Counted from the first letter of the stretch, positions 8,675-16,686 are shown. The stretch: DNA of 38,421 bases from Flavobacteriaceae bacterium (GCA_024743095.1 JANSXF010000040.1:1-38421); one strand, 5' to 3'. The notes: a model not told the origin generated them from the letters alone. Made by a program: numbers and translations.

Positions 8675-9967
8675 ATGGAAACAATAACAAAAAAGAGAGC
8701 GACACGCAAAGTGAACAATGGGCAAGTATCCAAACCAAGGAAGTCCAAAACCCATGGGGATGCAACAACCATCCCACAGATCCAAATGTTGGATATCGGA
8801 TTGGTATCCCCGATTCCGGGCAACCCCGAGAAACCTTTGATGATCAAAGTCTGAACCAACTGGCGCAGAGCATTGCCCAACATGGGGTCTTGCAGCCGAT
8901 CACCGTACGAAAATCTGATGACGGATATATCATTGTCATGGGTGAAAGGCGGTTTCGTGCAAGTAAATTGGCAGGATTGACCACTATCCCGGCCATGGTA
9001 AGGGACTATGTCGATACGGAAGTACTGGAAGTCCGGATCATTGAGAACCTGCAACGGAAGGATGTGGAACCCACAGAGGAGGCTGAGGCCATCCAGTTTC
9101 TCTTGGACCGATATGAACCTACTGAGATTGCCCAGCGCTTGGGCCGCTCTGAAAATTATGTTCGGCAACGGGTTAAATTGGCAGGATTGATTGAAGGTTT
9201 CAAGACCTTTATCAGAAGAGGGGAGATGACCCTGGGCCTTGGTGTGGCCGTGGCCCTTTTCGAGTCGGAAGAGCAAAAATTAATGCTGGAAAGCATGGAA
9301 GGGGATTTTCAGGAACATCGGGTCAAGCGGATGATTGATAACCGGAGCTTTGATTTGACCCAAGCCATTTATGTAAAAATCAGAGAGGAATCCGATGATA
9401 GAGGTTCAGATGTCAAGTCATTGGAGAAAAGAAAGATGTCGGAATGTACTCCCGCGGAACAGATCATCAAGATCAATACGAGGGAACTGCGGAAAAAGGA
9501 GATTGAGAACAACAACCAGTTCAAAGATGTGGTTGAGATGATTCGGGAGACCGATTATATTGACCAAAAGAAGGCATTGTCGATTGATGAAATGGTGGCC
9601 ATCTCCATCTCCTTGTTCGAAAACAATATCGGATACTATGGCCAACGGAAACATTTTGAGGATTTTTTTTGGGGACGATTTCCAGCTATCCAGAGAGGAA
9701 CTTGTGGCCCGGTTCAAACAAAACTTCAAGAAAGAGACGTTATACAAACTACTACGGTTCCTGTTGACCCGACAGGTACACCTTGGGGAAAGCAACCACA
9801 CCAATGACCTGACCAACCAATCCTTCTACATGGCGATGCAATCCTTTTACAGGGACAAGATCGCAGTCATTGAGGACACTTGTGCCGGAAAACGTCAAAA
9901 GCGTGAAGCACGGATCAAGGAAAGGATCATGGTTCTGGAACAGCAGGCCGAGGTATTGAAGGATTGA
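8675..9967 (+). pseudogene. ParB/Spo0J-family protein, two frameshifts
   Basis: Joined across two frameshifts, the product is about 430 residues. It has a basic N-terminus, a ParB N-terminal domain with the CTP-binding motif GERRFRAS, a helix-turn-helix region (EIAQRLGRSENYVRQRVKLA) and a long helical C-terminus. The first frameshift is at about 8824, where ...PGNP runs into ETFDDQSL if one C is added to a C4 run. The second is at 9663-9670, where a run of eight T would need seven to continue HFEDFFGDDFQ. Both are homopolymers, so sequencing error is possible. There is no ParA partner and no obvious parS here. ParB-like proteins of this kind also occur on plasmids and conjugative elements. 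Confidence 0.75.
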
Positions 9968-10247
9968 TTTGTATAAATGAAGGAATCTGGAAACAGGACC
10001 CTCCTTTTTTTATCAAGAGGAATCTTCTTTTTTGGATACTGTGCGTCTTCACCTAAAATGGTTGTTTCGGGTACTTGTGATCCGATTGCGCAAATGGGTT
10101 CGGGAGCCATTTGATATTTTTTAAATTCTATGGTGTTTTTCTTTTCGATTGTTTAAATGATCCCAGAGGGCATGCGAATACCTGATAGGTAGGCGAAGTA
10201 TGGGCATGGTCCAAAAGGACGGGCGACCTTTGGGAGGGGGTGGTGAA

Positions 10248-11009
10248 TCAAGAACCCACCCATGTTTTAAATCCGATTGCCTTGGCCTTGCTTACTACAA
10301 TCCGCTTATCACAAACAGGATTCACGACCACGATGAGCTTGCCGTTGAAGTATTGTTTGATGTTCACAATGGCCTCACGGTTTATGATGAACTGCCTGCT
10401 GGCCCTATAAAAGAGCTCGGGGTCCAATTCCTCCTCAATATCTTCCAGATTATTGTCCATGCTGTACGATTTATTATCGAAAGTAACCCCTTTTACAATT
10501 CCCGTGTCAATTCTGAAATAAGCAATTTTTTCGGTTTTTAGGGGAACCATTTCGTCACGATTATGCACCAAAAAAGTAGATCGATACGTCTTGGCCTTTC
10601 TGCCGACCAAATCGATCAGGTCTTTTATTTGGTGTTCGGTGATCCCTTTATGTTTATTCTGCACCTTGAACTGCTCCAGTGCGTCCGATAACTCATCCTT
10701 GTCTATGGGTTTTAACAAATAATCGATACTGTTGAACTTGAATGCTTTTAACGCATATTTGTTATAGGCAGTTGTGAAAATCACCGGGACATTTAGGGTT
10801 ACCTTATCAAAAATTTCGAACGAGACACCATCGGCAAGCTGAATGTCCATAAAGATCAATTCCATCTCGTGGGGCTTTGAAAAATATTCCACCGAAGATT
10901 TTACCGAATCAAGCACTTTAAGAATTTCAATATTGTCATCTATGGCGTGTAGCAGATACGCAAGATTATCACTTGCTGCCAATTCATCTTCTACGATTAC
11001 TACCTTCAT
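10248..11009 (-). CDS. LytTR-family response regulator
   Basis: The 253-residue protein has an N-terminal receiver domain with the acidic pocket (E7, D8), the phosphoacceptor Asp in LIFMDIQLADG (D55), TTAYNKYALKAF and the conserved LLKP lysine. A C-terminal LytTR DNA-binding domain follows (about 145-250), including YRASRQFIINREAI. It overlaps the upstream sensor kinase gene by 4 bp (11006-11009), so the two are translationally coupled and form a LytS/LytR-type pair. No target is visible. The nearest downstream candidate on this strand is the broken parB region, which faces the opposite way. Confidence 0.93.
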   Translation of the reverse strand: MKVVIVEDELAASDNLAYLLHAIDDNIEILKVLDSVKSSVEYFSKPHEMELIFMDIQLADGVSFEIFDKVTLNVPVIFTTAYNKYALKAFKFNSIDYLLKPIDKDELSDALEQFKVQNKHKGITEHQIKDLIDLVGRKAKTYRSTFLVHNRDEMVPLKTEKIAYFRIDTGIVKGVTFDNKSYSMDNNLEDIEEELDPELFYRASRQFIINREAIVNIKQYFNGKLIVVVNPVCDKRIVVSKAKAIGFKTWVGS

Positions 11010-12049
11010 GCTGCTGTTTTTACGGGGAGTTCCACACTAAAGATATTATTTTCGGTGCGTACCGTGATTTCTTTGTGGCAGACAAGAATGTACCTTTTCT
11101 TGAGGTTCAAGAGTCCATGTTTGGTGCCTTCGCCAATAGTGGTGCGTGGTCTCATGATGTTGTCGACGAATATCGAGCCTTCCTTTGAATAAATGTTCAC
11201 TTCCAAAGGATTTGTTTCCGAGATCTCGTTGTGCTTTACCGCATTTTCGACCAACAATTGCAAGGCCAATGGTGGAATCTCCTCTTGAAGAAATATATCC
11301 TCTATTTGTATATCAATACTGAAACGGTCACGGTACCTTGTGCGAATCAAATAGGTATAACTTTCCAGAAATTTAAGTTCTTCCTTTAGGCTGACAAGAT
11401 CGTTTTCACCGCTCTTTAAAATATAACGATACATAAAGGATAGCTTCCGGACAAATTGTGTGGCCTTTTCGTTATCGCGGATGAGTGATGTCAATGAATT
11501 AAGGGAATTGAACAAAAAGTGTGGGTCGATCTGGTTTTTCAAAGCCATTAGTTCGTTCTGAAGACTCTGTTGTTTAAGATGTTCGTTCTCGATCCTACTT
11601 TCTTGCTTGTCGGCCTGTAGGCGTAGGATCCTTCCGATAAAGAACAATGCGATCAACAAATTACCAAAGGTAAAGTTCGAAAAACCTTTGTCCCTAGTTG
11701 TCATTTCTGTGTCCAGTAGAATTGGATATAGATTCTTGAACAAGGTAAGGGCCATCAAAAAGATGGCAATATTTGCCAAGAACAGGACACTTATTCGCAC
11801 CGGTGTCGACCACTTGAACTTAGCATAGCTGATGTTGGCGTTCAATTCCAATATGGCCCAAGAGAACAAGAAGATAAAAACAAGGCGGTAGGGCAGATCT
11901 TTGATCTGTAGCCCTGAAAAGTCAAGATTGCCCTGACTGATCATATCGTATAGAAAGATGGTCTTGGGAAGGGATGCCAATATCGCAAGCAGCAAGGCTA
12001 TCTTGATTATTGTGGATTGCTTGACATGTTTTAAGGCCATGGAAATCAT
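11006..12049 (-). CDS. LytS-type sensor histidine kinase
   Basis: The protein has about 347 residues and four predicted membrane helices within residues 1-145. A His-kinase domain follows (phosphoacceptor in NQIDPHFLFNSLNSL), with a compact ATPase domain whose N-box is LQLLVENAVKHNE and whose G-box region is KHGLLNLKKRY. This is the usual architecture of Bacteroidota kinases paired with LytTR regulators. The start could also be the ATG three codons downstream (12038-12040). The signal is unknown and no extracellular sensor domain is seen. It overlaps the regulator gene by 4 bp. Confidence 0.92.
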   Translation of the reverse strand: MISMALKHVKQSTIIKIALLLAILASLPKTIFLYDMISQGNLDFSGLQIKDLPYRLVFIFLFSWAILELNANISYAKFKWSTPVRISVLFLANIAIFLMALTLFKNLYPILLDTEMTTRDKGFSNFTFGNLLIALFFIGRILRLQADKQESRIENEHLKQQSLQNELMALKNQIDPHFLFNSLNSLTSLIRDNEKATQFVRKLSFMYRYILKSGENDLVSLKEELKFLESYTYLIRTRYRDRFSIDIQIEDIFLQEEIPPLALQLLVENAVKHNEISETNPLEVNIYSKEGSIFVDNIMRPRTTIGEGTKHGLLNLKKRYILVCHKEITVRTENNIFSVELPVKTAA

Positions 12050-12120
12050 TGTTGTTCGGAACGATTCAAATTTACGGCAATTTTAGCTTGAAGGGCCTCC
12101 TGGTTTTTGTCCCCGTAGAT

Positions 12121-12149
12121 AAAAAAAGCCTTCAATATAGATTGAAGGC
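12121..12149 (-). terminator. Intrinsic terminator of the repeat-protein gene
   Basis: A perfect 9-bp stem (12128-12136 with 12141-12149) with a 4-nt loop is followed on the minus strand by seven T (12127-12121). It lies about 30 bp after the stop of the 137-residue secreted protein and before the kinase start, so it separates those two units. Confidence 0.85.
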
Positions 12150-12177
12150 CTTGGATGGATTGGACCATTTTGCACCC

Positions 12178-12591
12178 TTATTTGGCAAGTGCATTGAAAC
12201 CTTTAGGGAGATACTTTTGGAAATCAAAATCTAACTCTATGTCTTCCTCTATTTCCATTACCTCTATTTCGTTAATATCAAACACCATACCTTTGTAGGG
12301 GTTAAACCCCTCAGGCAAATAGGGAGCAGTATCAAAGTCAAGCTGGAAGTCCACTTCTTCTTCGATAAATGGAATCCTGTCCACAACGGTTTCCATACCC
12401 GCATAAGGATCAAAACCTTCGGGCAGGTACAGCCCGGTGTCAAAACCAAGCTGGATTTCTTCTTCTATTTCGATGAATGTTATATCTTGTATTGATAAGG
12501 TGGTGCATCCCTTGTTGCATTCGGAGTTGCCTACATGTGCCATTAACGTGGTGGACAAGAGTACCAAACTTAGAAATGCTGTTGTTTTCAT
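12178..12591 (-). CDS. Small secreted acidic protein with three tandem repeats
   Basis: The 137-residue protein has a signal peptide (cleavage near TLMAHVG). After two cysteines (ECNKGC), three repeats of about 33 residues make up the rest. Each combines an acidic segment (IEIEEEIQLGFD, EEEVDFQLDFD, EIEEDIELDFD) with a PxGF motif (YLPEGFDPYAGM, YLPEGFNPYKGM, YLPKGFNALAK). I do not know a function. The repeats suggest a metal-binding, surface or structural role, which is inference. It has its own promoter-like element and terminator, so it is monocistronic. The adjacent LytTR system may control it. Confidence 0.8.
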   Translation of the reverse strand: MKTTAFLSLVLLSTTLMAHVGNSECNKGCTTLSIQDITFIEIEEEIQLGFDTGLYLPEGFDPYAGMETVVDRIPFIEEEVDFQLDFDTAPYLPEGFNPYKGMVFDINEIEVMEIEEDIELDFDFQKYLPKGFNALAK

Positions 12592-12629
12592 GATTTTATT
12601 TTTTGTTTTATTATTTCTGATTTCGTTGG

Positions 12630-12637
12630 CAAAGATA
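12630..12637 (-). promoter_or_regulatory. Promoter -7 element of the repeat-protein gene
   Basis: On the minus strand this reads TATCTTTG, an exact match to the Bacteroidota -7 consensus TAnnTTTG. It lies 39 bp upstream of the start codon of the secreted repeat protein. A clear -33 TTTG is not seen. Confidence 0.55.
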
Positions 12638-12881
12638 AAATTATAACACGCTTTAAATCAGTAATTTAAACTGAAATGTCCAAAAAGACGGGTGAAATGA
12701 CCTTATTGGGCAGTGAAATTGGCCAAAAGCATTAAATAGTTGAATCGAACCATACAGAATCAATTTTATCCTCCCCGTTATGGCGTTCGGTAATTCCTCA
12801 ATATGTGAAATCGATTTGACTTTCACAGAACAGGCAACAGGTTCCAATAACTATCGGGATTGACCTATGTTGTGCGATACA

Positions 12882-12904
12882 TTTTCGTCCCGTAGGGACG
12901 AAAA
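12882..12904. repeat. Perfect 10-bp palindromic hairpin, REP-like
   Basis: TTTTCGTCCC, loop GTA, then GGGACGAAAA form a perfect hairpin in the gap after the MarR gene (12660-13041), which holds no coding frame I can support. There is no T-run after the stem beyond the symmetric TTTT/AAAA ends. A related shorter palindrome (TCCTATTAGGA) occurs at 22473-22483. It could be a bidirectional terminator or a dispersed intergenic repeat. Confidence 0.6.
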
Positions 12905-13041
12905 GGAAAAGGAAGAAGATAGCATGCTCACGAAGCGCCACCACACGCCAGCGATACTACAAAATTTTGAGGAATTGGATAGGAATCCACACCAAATGGA
13001 TAGGTGGCATTTGGGCATTGTTGCTCCGTGGTCCATGATGT

Positions 13042-13656
13042 CTAACCACCATGATCTTTTTCTTGATATTCCGGGCAGTCCAGACGGATTTCCCCACTGG
13101 CCAGTTCCCTTTCCAATAAGTTGCAATAATCCTTTCCTTCCCGATTGGTGTAAAACTTGCATCCACAGCAGGTCCTTTGGACGTTTAGGATCCCATGTTG
13201 GTTCAACCTGTAGATCAATTGACCCAAAACATCAAATAATTGGATTAGTTCCTTTGATGAAAAACCATCGATCTGTTTTTTTAACGGATTGGAGAAATCA
13301 TACGTTTGGGCAACTATTTCAGTTCCTTTTTCGGATAGGGACAAAGAATAGCTCCGGCTGTCCGAGGAGGAAAAGTCTTTGATGACAAAACCTTTTTTGT
13401 CCAAAATCCGTACCGCATCACTGACCGTTGGTTTGGTCACATTGAATTCCTTGGCCAAGTGGCTGATGTTGCACAGATGTTGTTTGTGGTGGGCGATGAA
13501 TATCAAGATCTGTATCTGGATCGGGCTGAGGCCGACCAATTTGGCCTTTTCCCATAACAATATCTTGAATACTTCCGAAACCCGTTCCAGACCGGCCACG
13601 ATCTTACTTGAAATATCCTTCTGCTGTTGTTCCGGGTTGAATGTGCCTTCGTTCAT
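13042..13656 (-). CDS. MarR-type winged-helix regulator with cysteine-rich C-terminus
   Basis: The 204-residue protein has a winged helix-turn-helix (ISHLAKEFNVTKPTVSDAVR, wing VIKDFSSSDSRSY) inside a MarR-like helical fold. A tail beyond the usual MarR length carries five cysteines: TCCGCKF, DYCNL and LDCPEYQ. These could bind an Fe-S cluster or zinc, or act as a thiol switch, which would make it a redox or NO sensor; that is inference. Its own promoter contains one of three near-identical palindromes, so autorepression is likely. The other two palindromes precede the secreted-protein/DUF2024 pair and the thioredoxin-like gene just upstream. Confidence 0.85.
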   Translation of the reverse strand: MNEGTFNPEQQQKDISSKIVAGLERVSEVFKILLWEKAKLVGLSPIQIQILIFIAHHKQHLCNISHLAKEFNVTKPTVSDAVRILDKKGFVIKDFSSSDSRSYSLSLSEKGTEIVAQTYDFSNPLKKQIDGFSSKELIQLFDVLGQLIYRLNQHGILNVQRTCCGCKFYTNREGKDYCNLLERELASGEIRLDCPEYQEKDHGG

Positions 13657-13689
13657 AAAAAGTGCCTGCCGGAGTTTGCCCGACAGGCA
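13657..13689 (-). terminator. Intrinsic terminator directly in front of the marR-type start codon
   Basis: The stem pairs 13680-13689 with 13663-13672 (10 bp with one G-U pair), the loop has 7 nt, and CTTTTT follows on the minus strand. The T-run ends at the ATG of the regulator (13654-13656). It should stop transcripts from the DUF2024 gene. A transcript from the regulator's own -7 element (13688-13695) would begin inside the hairpin and so escape it. Confidence 0.75.
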
Positions 13690-13705
13690 AAGTTAGTAAT
13701 CCTAA
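13688..13705 (-). promoter_or_regulatory. Operator and -7 element of the marR-type gene
   Basis: The palindrome at 13693-13705 (minus strand TTAGGATTACTAA) differs by one base from the ideal TTAGGAnTCCTAA. It overlaps by three bases a TAACTTTG -7 element (13688-13695). The same arrangement recurs at 14732-14744 and 15032-15044, consistent with repression by the adjacent regulator. Confidence 0.65.
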
Positions 13706-13710
13706 TCAAA

Positions 13711-13974
13711 TCAGGTGCAATTTTCCATTTCCAAGATGGCATAACCCTTCATTTCAATGGAATCGATGATTTCTTCCGTGGCCTTTCCAAGGTGACAGAA
13801 CCGGCAATGGTGGGTGGATAATAGGTGCGTCACAAAGGGTTTTGTCCTTAAATAATCCCTTCCAAAGCCAATCACGGTCTGTTCATCCGTTAGGGTACTG
13901 GGTACCAGAATATCAAAATGCATGGTCTTGCCGTCCGTTCGATCAATGTAGGTATCCCAAACTGCTAACTGCAT
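13711..13974 (-). CDS. DUF2024 family protein
   Basis: The 87-residue protein matches the DUF2024 pattern: QLAVWDTYIDRTDGKTMHFD at the start and CRFCHLG near residue 58. It has conserved aromatic and His residues and a CxxC that may bind metal. The family is widespread in Bacteroidota and has no assigned function. I use the ATG at 13972-13974 rather than the GTG one codon upstream. It lies 4 bp after the stop of the secreted protein, so the two form one unit, probably under the palindromic operator at 14732-14744. Confidence 0.85.
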   Translation of the reverse strand: MQLAVWDTYIDRTDGKTMHFDILVPSTLTDEQTVIGFGRDYLRTKPFVTHLLSTHHCRFCHLGKATEEIIDSIEMKGYAILEMENCT

Positions 13975-13978
13975 CACT

Positions 13979-14701
13979 CTAATTTTTTACGGTGAAAGGC
14001 AGGGAGAGGTCGCCACTTGCCACGCTGAATACCTCATATACCCCTAACATGGGCAAGTTCTCATTGGAGGTGTTCACTTTTAGAAAGGCTGTGACCCCAT
14101 CGTACTTGAAATCCGTTCTGTTGTTCATCCGATAGGCCGGTACCATGACCTTGATGGTCTTGTTTTTTGCAATGACAGGATAGCCAGGGGAGTCCATGTA
14201 CATGGGCATTCCTGGATTGGTGGGTGGTAGGACAACGGTTTCATCCGCTTTTTTGAATTGTTTGACCGATAGGCCACCACCCACACGATCGTCCTTGCCA
14301 AGAATGACCCAATGGGGATGCCAGACCACCCCATCGTTGTCATAGATACGGTCATTGTTCTCATCCCATAAGGGAGTATCGTCAAAATCAGGATGTGATG
14401 TCAAGGCCAGGGCCACAATGCCATCGGTGGAATTAAAGCCGACATCTGTGGATTTTAGATCGGTGGGAAAAACATAGCCCAAGACGGGAGCTCCGTCCAA
14501 TTGACCTGCTTTATTGGGTGTTGTTCCACCGGCGTTTCCCTTTACCGAGATTTCCCAGATAATGATGCCCAGGTCGGCCTTATGGGCCACATTGACCTTG
14601 TTGATGTGAAAATCATCATTCTTATAGCTGTTCCCTTGGGCCACAGTCCGTGTTGCGGCCAGAAACGGGAATACTGTCAATAAAATAAGTATTGGTTTCA
14701 T
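13979..14701 (-). CDS. Secreted protein of unknown function (240 aa)
   Basis: The signal peptide is clear (MKPILILLTVFPFLAATRTV, cleavage after AQ). The mature protein looks beta-rich, with many Asp and Gly and few Lys. Characteristic stretches are LGIIIWEISVKGNAGGTTP, DGVVWHPHWVILGKDDR and GGGLSVKQF. There is no cysteine in the mature part and no membrane anchor. I cannot assign a family. It is the first gene of a unit with the DUF2024 gene, and its promoter carries a TTAGGAnTCCTAA-type palindrome, so it is likely controlled by the nearby MarR-type regulator. Confidence 0.8.
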   Translation of the reverse strand: MKPILILLTVFPFLAATRTVAQGNSYKNDDFHINKVNVAHKADLGIIIWEISVKGNAGGTTPNKAGQLDGAPVLGYVFPTDLKSTDVGFNSTDGIVALALTSHPDFDDTPLWDENNDRIYDNDGVVWHPHWVILGKDDRVGGGLSVKQFKKADETVVLPPTNPGMPMYMDSPGYPVIAKNKTIKVMVPAYRMNNRTDFKYDGVTAFLKVNTSNENLPMLGVYEVFSVASGDLSLPFTVKN

Positions 14702-14726
14702 ATATAAATGAATTGTTTTTGAATTA

Positions 14727-14744
14727 AAAAGATAGGAATCCTAA
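14727..14744 (-). promoter_or_regulatory. Operator and -7 element of the secreted-protein/DUF2024 unit
   Basis: The palindrome at 14732-14744 (minus strand TTAGGATTCCTAT) has only one position off the ideal TTAGGAnTCCTAA. It overlaps TATCTTTT (14727-14734), a near match to TAnnTTTG. It starts 31 bp upstream of the ATG at 14701 and touches the stop codon of the thioredoxin-like gene. Confidence 0.65.
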
Positions 14745-14986
14745 CTAAATAGGTTGTGATTTTACATCCTCCATGGATGCTCCAAAATTGATATGTAGGA
14801 CATTTCCATTGGGAGTGACCACGGCAGGAACGGATTTTACCCCGGCATTTTCAGCCTCTTGTATCCTATCCCTTTGTTCACCAATGTTCACCACTTCGAC
14901 CTTTTCCGACCCGATAAGGCCGATAATGTCATGTTCTGCGCTAAGCATACGGGACATCCCGCATGATAAAAAATAGCCTTCTTCAT
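14745..14986 (-). pseudogene. Thioredoxin/glutaredoxin-like protein, frameshifted after CPVC
   Basis: From the ATG at 14984-14986 the frame reads MKKAIFYHAGCPVC, a thioredoxin-fold start with a CxxC active site. It then leaves the sensible reading. The rest of the domain continues in another frame: SAEHDIIGLIGSEKVEVVNI, a cis-proline region (GVKSVPAVV) and a C-terminal strand. Restoring one base just after the second active-site Cys (about 14945) gives an intact protein of about 80 residues. The site is not a homopolymer, so a real mutation is as likely as an error. The promoter carries the same palindrome as its neighbours. Confidence 0.7.
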
Positions 14987-15022
14987 TTTTTTAGTTTTAA
15001 TGTTTACGGCATTATTGCCGAT

Positions 15023-15044
15023 CAAATATAGTAAGGAATCCTAA
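15023..15044 (-). promoter_or_regulatory. Operator and -7 element of the thioredoxin-like gene
   Basis: The palindrome at 15032-15044 (minus strand TTAGGATTCCTTA) has one position off the ideal TTAGGAnTCCTAA. It lies directly upstream of a perfect -7 element TATATTTG (15023-15030). A TTTTG that could serve as the -33 box lies just upstream, so a bound repressor would cover the promoter core. Confidence 0.7.
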
Positions 15045-15098
15045 CAAAATAAAATTTAATTTATTTTTTTGAACTTGATTCTCACCCAGATGTAATTT

Positions 15099-15369
15099 TT
15101 GCCCCCAATGTATCCCGCCCATATGATGGATGATAAGGGGTACTTCAATCCAGATTATATGGAATATGAGAAACAACGAATCATTGATAGTGTTTATGCA
15201 TCCACAAACCACAGGCAAATGAATACCCAGCTTGAGCGCAGGGAGGAAACGGTACAAATACAAAAGTTGGAGGAAAGAATAGGAAATACAGGTTCCAAAT
15301 CAGCTGGGACTCATCCTTCAGGATGGTAAAGATGGGATCTATATCGAGAACCATTTGGCAGGGCGGTAA
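15099..15369 (+). pseudogene. Small decayed ORF, frameshifted, unknown function
   Basis: The frame from 15099 reads as soluble protein (DDKGYFNPDYMEYEKQRIID, then a helical Glu/Gln-rich part ending near LEERIGN). Near 15290 the better reading shifts by one base to NQLGLILQDGKDGIYIENHL and stops at 15367-15369. Neither frame alone gives a convincing protein. It is most likely a remnant. No family was recognised. Confidence 0.35.
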
Positions 15370-15417
15370 TGGAACGGGGTATGAATCGAGCTATAGATGG
15401 TGTGGGATAAAATGCTT

Positions 15418-16686
15418 CTATTCTTTTTCCATTTGTGCGCCGATAAAAGGAATTCTTGGGGCCAGGAAATATCCGGTCAGACTGGCAAATAAGATGGGAA
15501 TGAAATGTCCAAAACCTGTCAAGGTCGCCAATAATATGGTCGTGCTCATCGGAGTTCTGGTCACACAGGCGTTGATGGCTGCCATACAGCTAACAATGGC
15601 CAAAGTGAGTTTGATATCCGGAAATAACTGATGGAGGATAAGTCCTAAAGTGGCCCCTACAAAAAATAAGGGAATGATAAAACCGCCCCTCCATCCCGAA
15701 GTGACCGTCACCGAGATGGCAATGATTTTAAAGACCAGCACCAAAAACAAAATAGAAATGGAATAATCGCTGGTCAACAGTCGACTTATCTCATGATGGC
15801 CAAAGTAACGGGTAATGGGTAGATAATAGGCGATCATGCCCAGTATGAGCCCACCAATGAGTGTTTTGATATAAATGGGCAGGGGCCGTTTTTCAAAAAT
15901 GGTCTTTATAAATTTGGTGACAAAAATGAAGATCCACCCAAAAAATGCCCCGATCATGGCAAATAGGACAGCTTGGCCAAAATCAAAAACCCCGGAATAC
16001 TCGTAGGAAGAAAGGTCCCATATCGGCCCCAGCCCCAAATGGATGATCAACGCGAACACCAAATAACTGAAACAGCTGGATACAAAAGCGGGGATAATGG
16101 CCTTGTAATACTCCACCGCATGCTTGTGGTGGAGGATCTCGAGTGCAAACAGGCTGCCTCCCAATGGGGCACCGAACAGGGCAGTAAAGCCAGATGCCAT
16201 CCCAGCAATGGAGAGGGACCTCAATTCTTCTCCCTTGAGACGGAACAGTTTTCCTATCCAAGTACCGGTTGAACCTGTTACCTGCACCAATGGTGCCTCA
16301 GGGCCCAAGCTGCCACCCGAAGCCACGCAGAGTAGGGAAGAGAGGATCATGGAAGGGTTGTTCCTTGGATTGAGTTTTCCTTTGTTGAAACGTATATTGT
16401 TCACAATCAGGTGTATCTCTCCGGGGTCCCCAATAAAATGAATGATCAAACCGGCCAAAAAACCCGATATACCCATTATCGGCACAACTTTCCATCCCGT
16501 AAAAAAGGCAAGTTCGTGGGTCAGGAACTGCAGTACGATCCAATAGACCCCGGCAATCATGCCTCCAACCAGTCCAAGAAAGGCCCATAACAAAAAAATC
16601 CTACTGAACACAAAGGGGTTGAATCGTACAGGTTGATCTAAAATATTCAAATAGGTGACCAATTTTCTTTTCTGTCGTAACTTCAC
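15418..16686 (-). CDS. ClC-family chloride channel/transporter
   Basis: The 422-residue membrane protein has about ten helices and the ClC signatures. These are GGSLGPEAPLVQ (variant of the G(K/R)EGP selectivity motif), GAPLGGSLFALEILHHK and GWRGGFIIPLFFVG (GxFxP type). There is no C-terminal CBS pair, so it is the short bacterial form. The first selectivity motif is altered (SLGPEAP instead of GKEGP), as in a subset of bacterial ClCs, so Cl-/H+ exchange cannot be assumed. It appears monocistronic and is divergent from the LysR unit. Confidence 0.92.
   Translation of the reverse strand: MKLRQKRKLVTYLNILDQPVRFNPFVFSRIFLLWAFLGLVGGMIAGVYWIVLQFLTHELAFFTGWKVVPIMGISGFLAGLIIHFIGDPGEIHLIVNNIRFNKGKLNPRNNPSMILSSLLCVASGGSLGPEAPLVQVTGSTGTWIGKLFRLKGEELRSLSIAGMASGFTALFGAPLGGSLFALEILHHKHAVEYYKAIIPAFVSSCFSYLVFALIIHLGLGPIWDLSSYEYSGVFDFGQAVLFAMIGAFFGWIFIFVTKFIKTIFEKRPLPIYIKTLIGGLILGMIAYYLPITRYFGHHEISRLLTSDYSISILFLVLVFKIIAISVTVTSGWRGGFIIPLFFVGATLGLILHQLFPDIKLTLAIVSCMAAINACVTRTPMSTTILLATLTGFGHFIPILFASLTGYFLAPRIPFIGAQMEKE

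Noticed and set aside
8368..9276. Long minus-strand open frame opposite parB
   Set aside because: Most of it is antisense to the well-supported ParB domain, and the remaining part (8368-8676) has no recognisable motif.
8675..9967. Programmed frameshifting in parB
   Set aside because: There are two shifts in opposite senses, with no slippery heptamer plus downstream structure seen; errors or decay are simpler.
9895..10110. Minus-strand frame of 71 codons after parB
   Set aside because: It overlaps the parB 3' end, has no domain or promoter, and its last third is antisense to conserved parB coding sequence.
10150..10247. tRNA-like or structured RNA after parB
   Set aside because: The G-rich segment does not fold into a cloverleaf with T-loop and anticodon features.
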